Shown here: in pieces, positions 1 through 6,481 of the stretch
How the letters are laid out: each line of letters begins with the position of its first letter
Position numbering within the stretch: position 1 is the stretch's first letter
NCBI RefSeq assembly: GCF_000430845.1
Contig: NZ_AUMU01000008.1
Location: 124,001 to 188,000, forward strand
Length of the DNA stretch: 64,000 nt
DNA from: Chryseobacterium gregarium DSM 19109
GTDB lineage: Bacteria; Bacteroidota; Bacteroidia; Flavobacteriales; Weeksellaceae
Direction: 5' to 3'
The notes under the pieces: model-generated
What the model was told of the DNA's origin: nothing
Seen by the model: the letters and a program-made list of their open reading frames with translations, nothing else
Database searches by the model: none
Made by a program: the position numbers and the translations under genes

Positions 1-2
1 CA

Positions 3-914
3 TATCTGGACGGTGCAAAAGATAAATATGAAAAAGCGCTGGCTGAACATACCAAGTTCGGGATGTACGAAACACATAAATCCCATGTCGATCATGAAAT
101 TTTCGACAGGGATACGTTCGATATGATCCCGGTTTTAAAAAGATTAAAAGGAAAAGCCATCAGACAAATGGGAAGTTCCGGCGGCGGAAACCACTTTGTG
201 GAATTCGGGGAAGTTGAAATTACGGAAGATGACGGTCAGATCGGGCTTCCAAAAGGAAAATACCTCGGCATTCTTTCCCACAGCGGTTCGCGTGGTCTGG
301 GAGCGGAAATCGCCCAGTATTATTCAAGAGTGGCAACAGAACAATGCCCGCTACCAAAAGAAGCGCAGAACTTCGCCTGGCTGGATCTGAATACGCATCT
401 CGGGTTAGAATACTGGACGGGAATGAACCTTGCGGGAGATTATGCTTCAGCCTGCCATAATGATATTCACAGAAGATTGGTGAAAGCAGTCGGCGGACGG
501 ATAAAAGCCAGAATTGAAAACCACCACAACTTCGCATGGAAAGAAATCCATAACGGCAAAGAAGTGATCGTTCACAGGAAAGGTGCCACTCCGGCCAACG
601 AAAATGAGTTGGGAATAATTCCGGGATCAATGACGGCAAAAGGTTTTATCGTCCGCGGAAAAGGAAATCCGGATTCGCTGAACTCAGCTTCACACGGTGC
701 CGGAAGAGCTTTTTCAAGAGGGGAATGCCGCAATCTTTTCACTCAAAATGACATCAGAAAAGAATTAAAACTCAAAAATGTCACTCTGATGGGCGGAAAT
801 ACGGAAGAAGCACCGATGGCATACAAAGACATCAATGACGTCATGAATGCCCAAAGTGAGCTGGTGGATATTCTCGGAACTTTCCAGCCCAGGATTGTGA
901 GGATGGATAAGTAA
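3..914 (+). CDS. rtcB: RtcB family RNA ligase (5' end cut by window edge)
   Basis: This is the C-terminal part (303 visible residues; full RtcB is about 400-480) of the GTP- and Mn-dependent 3'-phosphate/5'-hydroxyl RNA ligase. The reading frame is open from base 3, so the true start lies outside the window. Visible family motifs in order are GGGNHFVE, HSGSRGLG, ENHHNFAW, RKGATPA and SASHGAGRAFSR. By homology the histidine of SHGAGR is the residue guanylated during catalysis, and the other histidines and the Asn-His pair bind manganese. It is followed by a nucleotidyltransferase, PrfH and a TPR gene on the same strand, which points to RtcB repairing cleaved rRNA or tRNA rather than splicing. 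Assignment is secure; the substrate is inferred from context. Confidence 0.93.
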   Translation, partial: YLDGAKDKYEKALAEHTKFGMYETHKSHVDHEIFDRDTFDMIPVLKRLKGKAIRQMGSSGGGNHFVEFGEVEITEDDGQIGLPKGKYLGILSHSGSRGLGAEIAQYYSRVATEQCPLPKEAQNFAWLDLNTHLGLEYWTGMNLAGDYASACHNDIHRRLVKAVGGRIKARIENHHNFAWKEIHNGKEVIVHRKGATPANENELGIIPGSMTAKGFIVRGKGNPDSLNSASHGAGRAFSRGECRNLFTQNDIRKELKLKNVTLMGGNTEEAPMAYKDINDVMNAQSELVDILGTFQPRIVRMDK

Positions 915-924
915 ATCAAGGTAT

Positions 925-996
925 GTTATTCTGAACGGAACAAAGCAAAGTGAAGAATCTCGGATTAAAAAGGGATTCTTTCTCCGCCAGAATGAC
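925..996. repeat. imperfect palindromic intergenic repeat
   Basis: The outer arms 925-933 and 988-996 are complementary with one G-U-type mismatch, and the inner arms 953-959 and 974-980 (aagaatc/gattctt) are perfect. The two pairs can form one interrupted hairpin in the gap between rtcB and the next gene. Its wording (ttctgaac...gtgaagaatc) resembles dispersed palindromic elements I know from Flavobacteriia chromosomes. Other copies cannot be confirmed from this window. Confidence 0.6.
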
Positions 997-1024
997 AAAG
1001 CAGAAAACAATTAAAAAACAAAAA

Positions 1025-1570
1025 ATGGGAGCACCACATAATATAAAACGGTACGGTGAAGTCTGGCCGGAATTCAGAATTCAATACGGACTCGAGATTT
1101 TAGAAAAATTAAAAAATAAAGTCATTTTATCAGGAGGCTGGGCGTGGCATTTTATGTCTGAAACCGGGCACACGGAATATAAACACGCCCATGACCATAA
1201 GGATATTGATATTTTTGTAGAGAAAGAAAATGTAGCTGAAGCCGTTATGATTCTTCAGCAGGAAGGTTTTCAGAAAGTATGGACCCGTTATGATCATTTA
1301 CTCGGTGAAGAAAACTTCCGCAGGTATGAGAAAACAATCGAAACGGAAAATGGAAAATTCCACAGGATAACAATTGATTTCTTTGAAAGAAACGATTTGG
1401 AAACCGTAGAAATCAATGGATTTACAGTAGTGAAGCCTGACGTTTTACTTTCATTTTACAGGAATATTCATTCCAGTGATAAATGTTGGGCAGTCATGGC
1501 TGCAAAAGATTTATTGGAAAAAGGAATTGATCCTGTCAGTCATCCCGGATTAAGTGAAATGCCAAAATAA
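1025..1570 (+). CDS. nucleotidyltransferase-fold protein of the rtcB-prfH operon
   Basis: Predicted 181-residue protein with a minimal nucleotidyltransferase (pol beta-like) active site. It has a Gly-Gly at residues 37-38 (ILSGGWAWHF), a D-I-D pair at 60-62 (HKDIDIFV) and a third carboxylate at D118 (RITIDFF). The family moves an NMP, or in some members a phosphoryl group, to a nucleic acid, small molecule or protein; the substrate here is unknown. The reading frame is open further upstream, to ATGs at 992 and a possible start at 950, but those lie within the palindromic repeat, so the ATG at 1025 after an A-rich leader is preferred. It lies 2 bases before prfH, so it is probably co-translated with it. 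A role in end-processing or re-synthesis of damaged RNA is inference. Confidence 0.8.
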   Translation: MGAPHNIKRYGEVWPEFRIQYGLEILEKLKNKVILSGGWAWHFMSETGHTEYKHAHDHKDIDIFVEKENVAEAVMILQQEGFQKVWTRYDHLLGEENFRRYEKTIETENGKFHRITIDFFERNDLETVEINGFTVVKPDVLLSFYRNIHSSDKCWAVMAAKDLLEKGIDPVSHPGLSEMPK

Positions 1571-1572
1571 CA

Positions 1573-2271
1573 ATGGAAAAATTAATACAGCTCACCTCAG
1601 GAAGAGGGCCCTTGGAATGCCAATGGGTGGTTGCCAAAGTGCTGAAGGTTTTCCTTGAGGAAGCAAAAGATAATACAATAGATTACGAAATCATACACCG
1701 TGAAAACGGCGATGAAAACCTGACATTGAAATCCGTAACCATCCTTGTAAAAGCAAAAAATTTAAATGAATTTTTAAAAACATGGTTAGGAAGCATTTGC
1801 TGGACAGGGAAAAGTACATTACGGAAACTCCACAAAAGAAGCAACTGGTTCATCGGTGTTTTTGAACTGGGTAGTTTGGAGGAAATTAATTTCAATGAAA
1901 AAGATATTCAATTCCAGACCACCCGGAGCCAGGGAAGTGGCGGACAAAATGTAAATAAAGTCAACACCGCCGTTCGTGCAACTCATTTGCCTACGGGACA
2001 GAGCGTTTTCGTTCAGGATTCACGATCACAATTGGAGAATAAAAAATTATCGATTGCCAGATTAAAAGGAAAAGTAATGGCAATCCATATTCAGCAACTG
2101 GAAAAAAGAATGCAGGAAACCTGGAACAATCACTTGCAGGTACAAAGAGGAAACCCAGTCCGTATATTTTCCGGGACCGATTTTAAAAAGAACCGTCAGG
2201 AAAAATCTTTTAAAAAACAAAGGAATATCCTGAAAAACGAATTAAAAAATTACAGAAATGACCTTAACTAA
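1573..2271 (+). CDS. prfH: peptide chain release factor homologue PrfH
   Basis: Class I release-factor-like protein of 232 residues (typical PrfH is about 200). The peptidyl-tRNA hydrolysis motif GGQ is at residues 123-125 within SGGQNVNKVNTAVRATHLPTG. The N-terminal half has PrfH hallmarks such as LTSGRGPLECQWVVAKVL and the Trp/Lys-rich stretch around residues 71-95. It lacks the codon-recognition domain of RF1/RF2. The C-terminus is a Lys/Arg-rich tail like that of ArfB-type factors, which place such tails in the empty mRNA channel. PrfH with RtcB is known to rescue and then repair ribosomes cut in the 16S decoding centre. It overlaps the downstream TPR gene by 14 bases. Confidence 0.92.
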   Translation: MEKLIQLTSGRGPLECQWVVAKVLKVFLEEAKDNTIDYEIIHRENGDENLTLKSVTILVKAKNLNEFLKTWLGSICWTGKSTLRKLHKRSNWFIGVFELGSLEEINFNEKDIQFQTTRSQGSGGQNVNKVNTAVRATHLPTGQSVFVQDSRSQLENKKLSIARLKGKVMAIHIQQLEKRMQETWNNHLQVQRGNPVRIFSGTDFKKNRQEKSFKKQRNILKNELKNYRNDLN

Positions 2272-2770
2272 AAGTAAATACTATTTCGAGGCTTTAGATA
2301 ATTACCCTTACAGCCTGCCAGATTGTCTGGAAGCGTTGAATTATGCTTTGTCTTACGATCCTGAAGATGCAGACAGCCTGTGCCTGATGGGAAGAATCTA
2401 CAGCGAAATGCTCACGGATTATAATAAGGCCAAGCTTTATTTCGAAGAAGCGATGCAGTGTGATATTGCCAATCTGAATGTTCCGCAGTATTATATCAAA
2501 TGCCTCCTTAACAATGAAGATTTGCAGGAAGCAGAAAAACTCATCAGATATTCTTTAAAAATCAAAGGCATCGACAGGTCAGCCATCTGGATGCACCGGT
2601 CTCTGCTTTCTGAGAAAAGAGGAAGTTTGGTAAATGCGCTGAAGTTTTTAAAAGAAGCGGAAAAACATTGTTTTACTGCGTGCAGCTTAGATTTGGTAAA
2701 AGAACGGAAGAAGTTCATAAAGTCTAAAATGCAAAAAAATAAACTTAAAAAGAAAAAGGAGACCCAATAG
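2258..2770 (+). CDS. TPR-repeat protein, fourth gene of the rtcB-prfH operon
   Basis: A 170-residue protein with alternating helical repeats of TPR type: roughly residues 15-50, 52-85 (SLCLMGRIYSEMLTDYNKAK), 88-122 and 125-160. The last 20 residues are very Lys-rich (KFIKSKMQKNKLKKKKE), which suggests contact with RNA or the ribosome. Its start lies inside prfH (14-base overlap), so the two are translationally coupled. A strong terminator begins at its stop codon, making it the last gene of the operon. No enzymatic motif is visible. An adaptor or ribosome-tethering role is inference. Confidence 0.8.
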   Translation: MTLTKSKYYFEALDNYPYSLPDCLEALNYALSYDPEDADSLCLMGRIYSEMLTDYNKAKLYFEEAMQCDIANLNVPQYYIKCLLNNEDLQEAEKLIRYSLKIKGIDRSAIWMHRSLLSEKRGSLVNALKFLKEAEKHCFTACSLDLVKERKKFIKSKMQKNKLKKKKETQ

Positions 2771-2780
2771 GTCTCCTTTT
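2757..2780 (+). terminator. rho-independent terminator of the rtcB operon
   Basis: Eight-base perfect stem aggagacc/ggtctcct with a 5-base loop, followed by a T run. The stem contains the TPR gene's stop codon. The next gene is on the opposite strand. Confidence 0.85.
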
Positions 2781-2791
2781 ATACTGTCATC

Positions 2792-3082
2792 TTACTTTTT
2801 ATTGGCAGAAATAAGGTAATCATAAACCATTTGATGCTGATCTTCACTTAATTTGGCTTTCGGAGCCATTCTGCTCAGCGTGTTTATCCATGCCTGATCA
2901 TCATGTTTTTCAGGGTCAGGCAGTTTGTGGCACCTGTTGCATGAATTTTCAAAAATTGTTTTTCCCTGAGCCAATTGCTCTGAGGAAGTATATTTCGGTC
3001 CGGTTACGGCTGTGCTTTTCGGTCCGCATGATATGGCTAAGGATGCAGAGCCTAAGAGCATGCCTAAAATCAATTTTTTCAT
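2792..3082 (-). CDS. monohaem cytochrome c lipoprotein (copy 2)
   Basis: A 96-residue exported protein. The start is set at MKKLILGML because it gives a lipoprotein signal ending in a Cys (SLAISCG); a longer reading frame runs back to 3199 through the neighbouring gene and is not credible. It has one haem-binding motif, CNRCH, and a later conserved Met (RMAPKAKL) that could be the distal ligand, as in small class I cytochromes c. It is clearly paralogous to the gene at 3103-3396 (shared AQGKTIFENSC-RCHKLPDP and MAPKAKL-EDQHQ-VYDY). It is probably an electron shuttle anchored in the inner or outer membrane; partners are unknown. Confidence 0.85.
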   Translation of the reverse strand: MKKLILGMLLGSASLAISCGPKSTAVTGPKYTSSEQLAQGKTIFENSCNRCHKLPDPEKHDDQAWINTLSRMAPKAKLSEDQHQMVYDYLISANKK

Positions 3083-3102
3083 ACTGATATTTTTTAAAGT
3101 GA

Positions 3103-3396
3103 TTATTTTTTTACGGAAACGATATAGTCGTAAACCCATTGATGCTGCTCGTCTGTCAGTTTTGCTTTCGGCGCCATAGAATTCATGATTCCTACCCACT
3201 GTACCGAAGTATGGGATGCCGGATCGGGTAATTTATGGCATCTGCCGCAGGAATTTTCAAAGATGGTTTTTCCCTGGGCCATCTGCTCATCTGTAGAAAC
3301 TGCAGGCCCTGCAGGAGCCGTGGCTGTAGAGGCTTTTGGAGTACAGGATGCCAACAAAACAGCAGTAAATGAGGCTACAGCGATAATTTTTTTCAT
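3103..3396 (-). CDS. monohaem cytochrome c lipoprotein (copy 1)
   Basis: A 97-residue protein with a lipoprotein signal peptide (MKKIIAVASFTAVLLASC), a short Ala/Pro/Thr-rich linker and one haem motif, CGRCH, followed by MAPKAKL with the candidate methionine ligand. It is the upstream member of a tandem duplicate pair, with 20 bases to the second copy. Both are probably made from one transcript. Family knowledge supports periplasmic electron transfer. Nothing local identifies the donor or acceptor, though a cbb3 oxidase lies about 33 kb away. Confidence 0.86.
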   Translation of the reverse strand: MKKIIAVASFTAVLLASCTPKASTATAPAGPAVSTDEQMAQGKTIFENSCGRCHKLPDPASHTSVQWVGIMNSMAPKAKLTDEQHQWVYDYIVSVKK

Positions 3397-3501
3397 GTTT
3401 AACTATTTGAATAAAACAAATGTAATGAATTCCCTTTGTGCTGCGTGATATCAACTGTATTTTTAATTTAGAAGAAATAAAAATTAAGCAGATCGGTAAT
3501 G

Positions 3502-3528
3502 ATGAATAATCAACGGTAGATTATTCAT
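3502..3528. repeat. stem-loop upstream of meaB
   Basis: Ten-base perfect arms (atgaataatc/gattattcat) around a 7-base loop. There is no T run, so it is not an obvious terminator. It lies between the cytochrome gene and the meaB promoter and could be an operator or a cruciform. Confidence 0.4.
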
Positions 3529-3573
3529 TATGAAGTTTAAAACAGACCCTTTCACTTTCTCATATTTAATTAT

Positions 3574-3581
3574 TATTTTTG
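3574..3581 (+). promoter_or_regulatory. promoter -7 element of meaB
   Basis: TATTTTTG matches the Bacteroidota -7 consensus TAnnTTTG. The meaB ATG at 3587 follows its last base by only 5 bases, so the transcript would start at or next to the start codon. This rules out the longer frame beginning at 3530. Confidence 0.55.
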
Positions 3582-3586
3582 AATCA

Positions 3587-4573
3587 ATGAAATTTTCTAC
3601 AGAAGAGCTTATTGAAGGAATACGATCGGGAAACAAGCGCCTGATCGCAAAAGCGATTACATTGGTGGAAAGCAAGAAAACCGAGCATAGGCAACAGGCT
3701 GAAGAACTGTTGAAACGGATTATGCCTTTTACGGGAAGCTCAGTGCGGGTAGGAATAACAGGGGTTCCTGGTGCCGGAAAATCTACTTTTATAGAAAATT
3801 TCGGAAGGCTGGCCATTTCGAATGGTAAAAAAGTGGCTGTCCTGGCCATAGACCCGAGTTCTGCAATCAATAAAGGAAGTATTTTGGGTGATAAAACCAG
3901 AATGGAAGAACTTGCCAGGGAGGAGAATGCCTTTATCCGTCCCTCACCGAGTTCCGGGTTCTTAGGTGGTGTTGCCAATACAACGTTCGAGACGATGATG
4001 ATCTGTGAAGCGGCAGGATACGATTATATTTTGATTGAAACGGTGGGAGTGGGGCAGTCTGAAGTTTTGGTTGCGGATATTACCGATGTTTTCCTGTTTT
4101 TAAAGATTATCGGCGGCGGAGATGAGCTTCAGGGGATTAAGCGCGGCATTATGGAAATGGTCGATGTGATTTTCATTAATAAAGTAGATCAGGATAATCT
4201 GCAGAAAGCAAAAAATACCAGGCTTGAACTGAAACGTGCTTTAGATTTTATCCCTCCGAAAGAAAAAAGCTGGAAAGTTCCTGTTTTATTGGGCTCTGCC
4301 TTACATAACCAAGGCCTGGAAGAGACCTTTGAAAAAATTAATGATTTTATCAGTCTGAAAAAGAACGATAACCGCTTTGAAACGGTAAGAACCCAACAGG
4401 CTGAGAAACGGTTTGAATATTGGGTACAGGAATATATATTGTCGATGGTGAAAAGGGATAATTCTTTGGAAGAAGCCTATATTCATCATAAAAAAAATGC
4501 TTCCGCAATGGTTTCAAATCCCAGTACGGAAGCAAAATTATTTGTAGAACAATTTTTAAATAAAAGTAACTAA
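3587..4573 (+). CDS. meaB: MeaB/ArgK-type GTPase, methylmalonyl-CoA mutase chaperone
   Basis: A 328-residue G3E-family P-loop GTPase. Walker A is GVPGAGKST at residues 59-67; AIDPSS, ETVGVGQSE and the base-recognition NKVD follow in order. MeaB loads and protects the adenosylcobalamin cofactor of methylmalonyl-CoA mutase, in propionate or branched-chain acid catabolism. The mutase genes are usually adjacent but are not in this window. The start at 3587 is preferred over 3530 because the promoter element overlaps the extra codons. Its stop codon overlaps that of the convergent lipoprotein gene by 4 bases. Confidence 0.92.
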   Translation: MKFSTEELIEGIRSGNKRLIAKAITLVESKKTEHRQQAEELLKRIMPFTGSSVRVGITGVPGAGKSTFIENFGRLAISNGKKVAVLAIDPSSAINKGSILGDKTRMEELAREENAFIRPSPSSGFLGGVANTTFETMMICEAAGYDYILIETVGVGQSEVLVADITDVFLFLKIIGGGDELQGIKRGIMEMVDVIFINKVDQDNLQKAKNTRLELKRALDFIPPKEKSWKVPVLLGSALHNQGLEETFEKINDFISLKKNDNRFETVRTQQAEKRFEYWVQEYILSMVKRDNSLEEAYIHHKKNASAMVSNPSTEAKLFVEQFLNKSN

Positions 4574-5115
4574 GGCTGAGCTTTCAGCTCTTCATTTTTT
4601 GTAATATAACCGTCGTAAGAAATCGGCTGCCTGTCATTGCTTCTGATCGATGTAAAAGCTTTTCCGGTTTTAAAAACTTCAATGGTAATTTCGTCTACCG
4701 TAGATTGGTCATTCACTTTGATTTTTACGATCCAGTTTCCTTTCCTATTCTGTGATTTGTTTACCGTAAAGTCCTTTGATGAAAACCGGTACCCGCTTTG
4801 GGAAGTATTTCCATAACTCGGATTAAAAACCCTCCCGAAATAAGGCAATGCCACATCCAGCTTGTCATTTTTCAGATCAATGGAATAATTGCTGCCTGAA
4901 AGGTCCAGTATTCTTGTTGCGGGCGCATTGGGTAAAGAAGTCATTACATTAATCACGTCATAGTTGGTAGGGTTGGCTCTTTCTGCACGGAATGAAAAAT
5001 CCGGTGAATTCACCATCATATTAACGGCCTGGGAAGGAATGGTATTCTGAGAAGAACAGCTCTGAAAAATAATCAGAAAGCTGAAAATAAATATGATCGG
5101 GATATACTTTTTCAT
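4570..5115 (-). CDS. DUF4251 domain lipoprotein
   Basis: A 181-residue protein with a lipoprotein signal (MKKYIPIIFIFSFLIIFQSC), starting at the MKK codon rather than at the upstream in-frame Met. The mature part has the DUF4251 pattern: an early FSFRAERANP segment, YSIDLKNDKLDVALPYFGR, a glycine-rich turn and a C-terminal beta-rich region (KIKVNDQSTVDEITIEVF). The family is common in Bacteroidota and has no known biochemical function. It is probably an envelope lipoprotein. It is convergent with meaB and divergent from the M48 protease gene. Confidence 0.85.
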   Translation of the reverse strand: MKKYIPIIFIFSFLIIFQSCSSQNTIPSQAVNMMVNSPDFSFRAERANPTNYDVINVMTSLPNAPATRILDLSGSNYSIDLKNDKLDVALPYFGRVFNPSYGNTSQSGYRFSSKDFTVNKSQNRKGNWIVKIKVNDQSTVDEITIEVFKTGKAFTSIRSNDRQPISYDGYITKNEELKAQP

Positions 5116-5153
5116 GATATACAGTATTATTGGTTTAAACATCAAATTATATG

Positions 5154-5161
5154 CAAATATA
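5154..5161 (-). promoter_or_regulatory. promoter -7 element for the DUF4251 gene
   Basis: On the minus strand this reads TATATTTG (TAnnTTTG consensus), 38 bases upstream of the start codon. No clear -33 TTTG is present. Confidence 0.45.
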
Positions 5162-5219
5162 CAGCCGCGAAATTATTTTGGAATAAAAATTGTTAAGGTT
5201 GAACTATTAACACTCGAAT

Positions 5220-6026
5220 ATGAAAATTACACATCTTTTAGGGATCGGAGCAATGGCTCTAACGGTTTCTGCTTGTACTACAAATCCCATTACGGGAAGG
5301 TCTTCTCTGCAGTTGGCAAACAATTCGGAAATTCTGACAATGTCTGCTCAGGAATACAAATCAACACTGGGGAAATCTAAAGTAGTTACCGGAACGGCAG
5401 ATGCAAAAAGAGTAGTGAGTGTCGGGTCAAGAATAAAATCTGCTGCAGAAAGGTATTACCAGTCTATCGGACGTTCTGCGGATCTTACCAATTATAAATG
5501 GGAGTTTAATCTTATACAAAGCAGTGAACTGAACGCATGGTGTATGCCGGGCGGAAAGGTAGCAGTATATACAGGGATCCTTCCCATCACTAAAAATGAA
5601 AACGGTTTGGCAGTAGTTATGGGACATGAGGTTTCCCATGCTCTGGCTGGGCATGGAAATGAAAGAATTTCTCAGGCTATGGTAGCCCAATACGGCGGAG
5701 CCATTCTTGGCGGAACAATTTCAAATGCACAGTGGGCGAACGTTTTCCAGCAGGTATATCCTATCGGATCACAGGTAGCCCTGTTAAAATACGGAAGAGG
5801 TCAGGAATCTGAAGCTGACGAAATGGGATTATACCTGATGGGTATGGCAGGATATGACCCGAGAGAAGCGATTCCTTTCTGGAGCAGGATGGAAGCAGCA
5901 TCCAAAGGAGCAAGGCAGCCTGAGTTCTTATCCACGCACCCTAATCCTGAAACAAGGATTTCCGATATTAATAAAGATTTGCCTAAAGCTCTTGAATACT
6001 ATAAAGCTGCAGGTGGAAAAATATAA
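5220..6026 (+). CDS. M48 family zinc metalloprotease lipoprotein
   Basis: A 268-residue protein with a lipoprotein signal and Cys19 (TVSAC). The zinc motif HEVSH is at residues 136-140 within VVMGHEVSHALAGHGNER, and the third ligand is the Glu of ESEADEMGLYLM. This is the LoiP/YggG branch of the M48 family, periplasmic or outer-membrane-anchored proteases involved in envelope quality control; Escherichia coli LoiP is a lipoprotein of the same layout. The start at 5220 gives the signal peptide directly. It is followed by a terminator-like hairpin and a small coiled-coil membrane protein. Confidence 0.92.
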   Translation: MKITHLLGIGAMALTVSACTTNPITGRSSLQLANNSEILTMSAQEYKSTLGKSKVVTGTADAKRVVSVGSRIKSAAERYYQSIGRSADLTNYKWEFNLIQSSELNAWCMPGGKVAVYTGILPITKNENGLAVVMGHEVSHALAGHGNERISQAMVAQYGGAILGGTISNAQWANVFQQVYPIGSQVALLKYGRGQESEADEMGLYLMGMAGYDPREAIPFWSRMEAASKGARQPEFLSTHPNPETRISDINKDLPKALEYYKAAGGKI

Positions 6027-6050
6027 TGATATAAAAAATTAATCTTGAGT

Positions 6051-6091
6051 AAAACCTTATTGAATTGTGTTAAATTTGGTAAGGTTTTTTT
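6051..6091 (+). terminator. terminator hairpin after the M48 gene
   Basis: Arms aaaacctta (6051-6059) and taaggtttt (6080-6088), followed by a T run. The roughly 20-base loop contains TAAATTTG (6071-6078), a promoter-like -7 element for the next gene. Confidence 0.6.
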
Positions 6092-6117
6092 CATTAACAC
6101 CAAACAAACGCAACACT

Positions 6118-6435
6118 ATGAAAAATTTAACAATTATAGGGCTTGTTCTTTTAGCACTGTCAATACTGTTATTTTATTTAACAGCGAATAATTTTACAGT
6201 CAATGATTTGGGGATGCCTCACATTATGGGAATTCTGGGCGGCATTGGCATCGGTTTGATTATCGGCGGAATGGTTGGCTATGTAAGTAAAGGAAGTGCG
6301 ATTAAAGAAGAAGAGAGAAGAAAGGAATTTGCGCAACTTCAGAAAGAAAAGCAGGAGCTTGAAGTGCAGGCAGCAGAAATAGCAAGACGTGAAGCCGAGC
6401 TTAGGGTTCATCAAAATAATAATCCTCAAGTCTGA
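6118..6435 (+). CDS. small two-helix membrane protein with coiled-coil tail
   Basis: A 105-residue protein starting at MKNLTIIGLVLLAL. The Met at 6067 is within the preceding terminator and is rejected. Two hydrophobic segments (about residues 3-22 and 36-62, the second glycine-rich: GILGGIGIGLIIGGMVGY) are followed by a charged helix of about 40 residues rich in E/K/Q, likely a cytoplasmic coiled coil. I do not recognise a named family. The terminator overlaps its stop codon. Confidence 0.75.
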   Translation: MKNLTIIGLVLLALSILLFYLTANNFTVNDLGMPHIMGILGGIGIGLIIGGMVGYVSKGSAIKEEERRKEFAQLQKEKQELEVQAAEIARREAELRVHQNNNPQV

Positions 6436-6450
6436 GATTTGAGGATTTTA
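6421..6450 (+). terminator. terminator overlapping the stop codon of the small membrane protein
   Basis: Nine-base perfect arms aatcctcaa (6421-6429) and ttgaggatt (6439-6447), followed by Ts. The gene's stop codon (6433-6435) is in the loop. Confidence 0.65.
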
Positions 6451-6481
6451 TAGTTTTACAGCTTATATTTTTCGCCGATAT

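Noticed and set aside
220..639. Minus-strand open frame inside rtcB (139 codons)
   Set aside because: It is antisense to a well-conserved RtcB with all family motifs; composition is Arg/Leu/Pro/Ser-rich as in shadow frames, and no domain is visible.
3083..3199. Extended N-terminus of the second cytochrome lipoprotein
   Set aside because: The extra codons overlap the neighbouring gene and lack a signal peptide; the start at 3082 gives a proper lipobox.
5093..5380. Plus-strand 95-codon frame across the M48 start
   Set aside because: It overlaps the M48 signal peptide in another frame; no conserved feature and no promoter.
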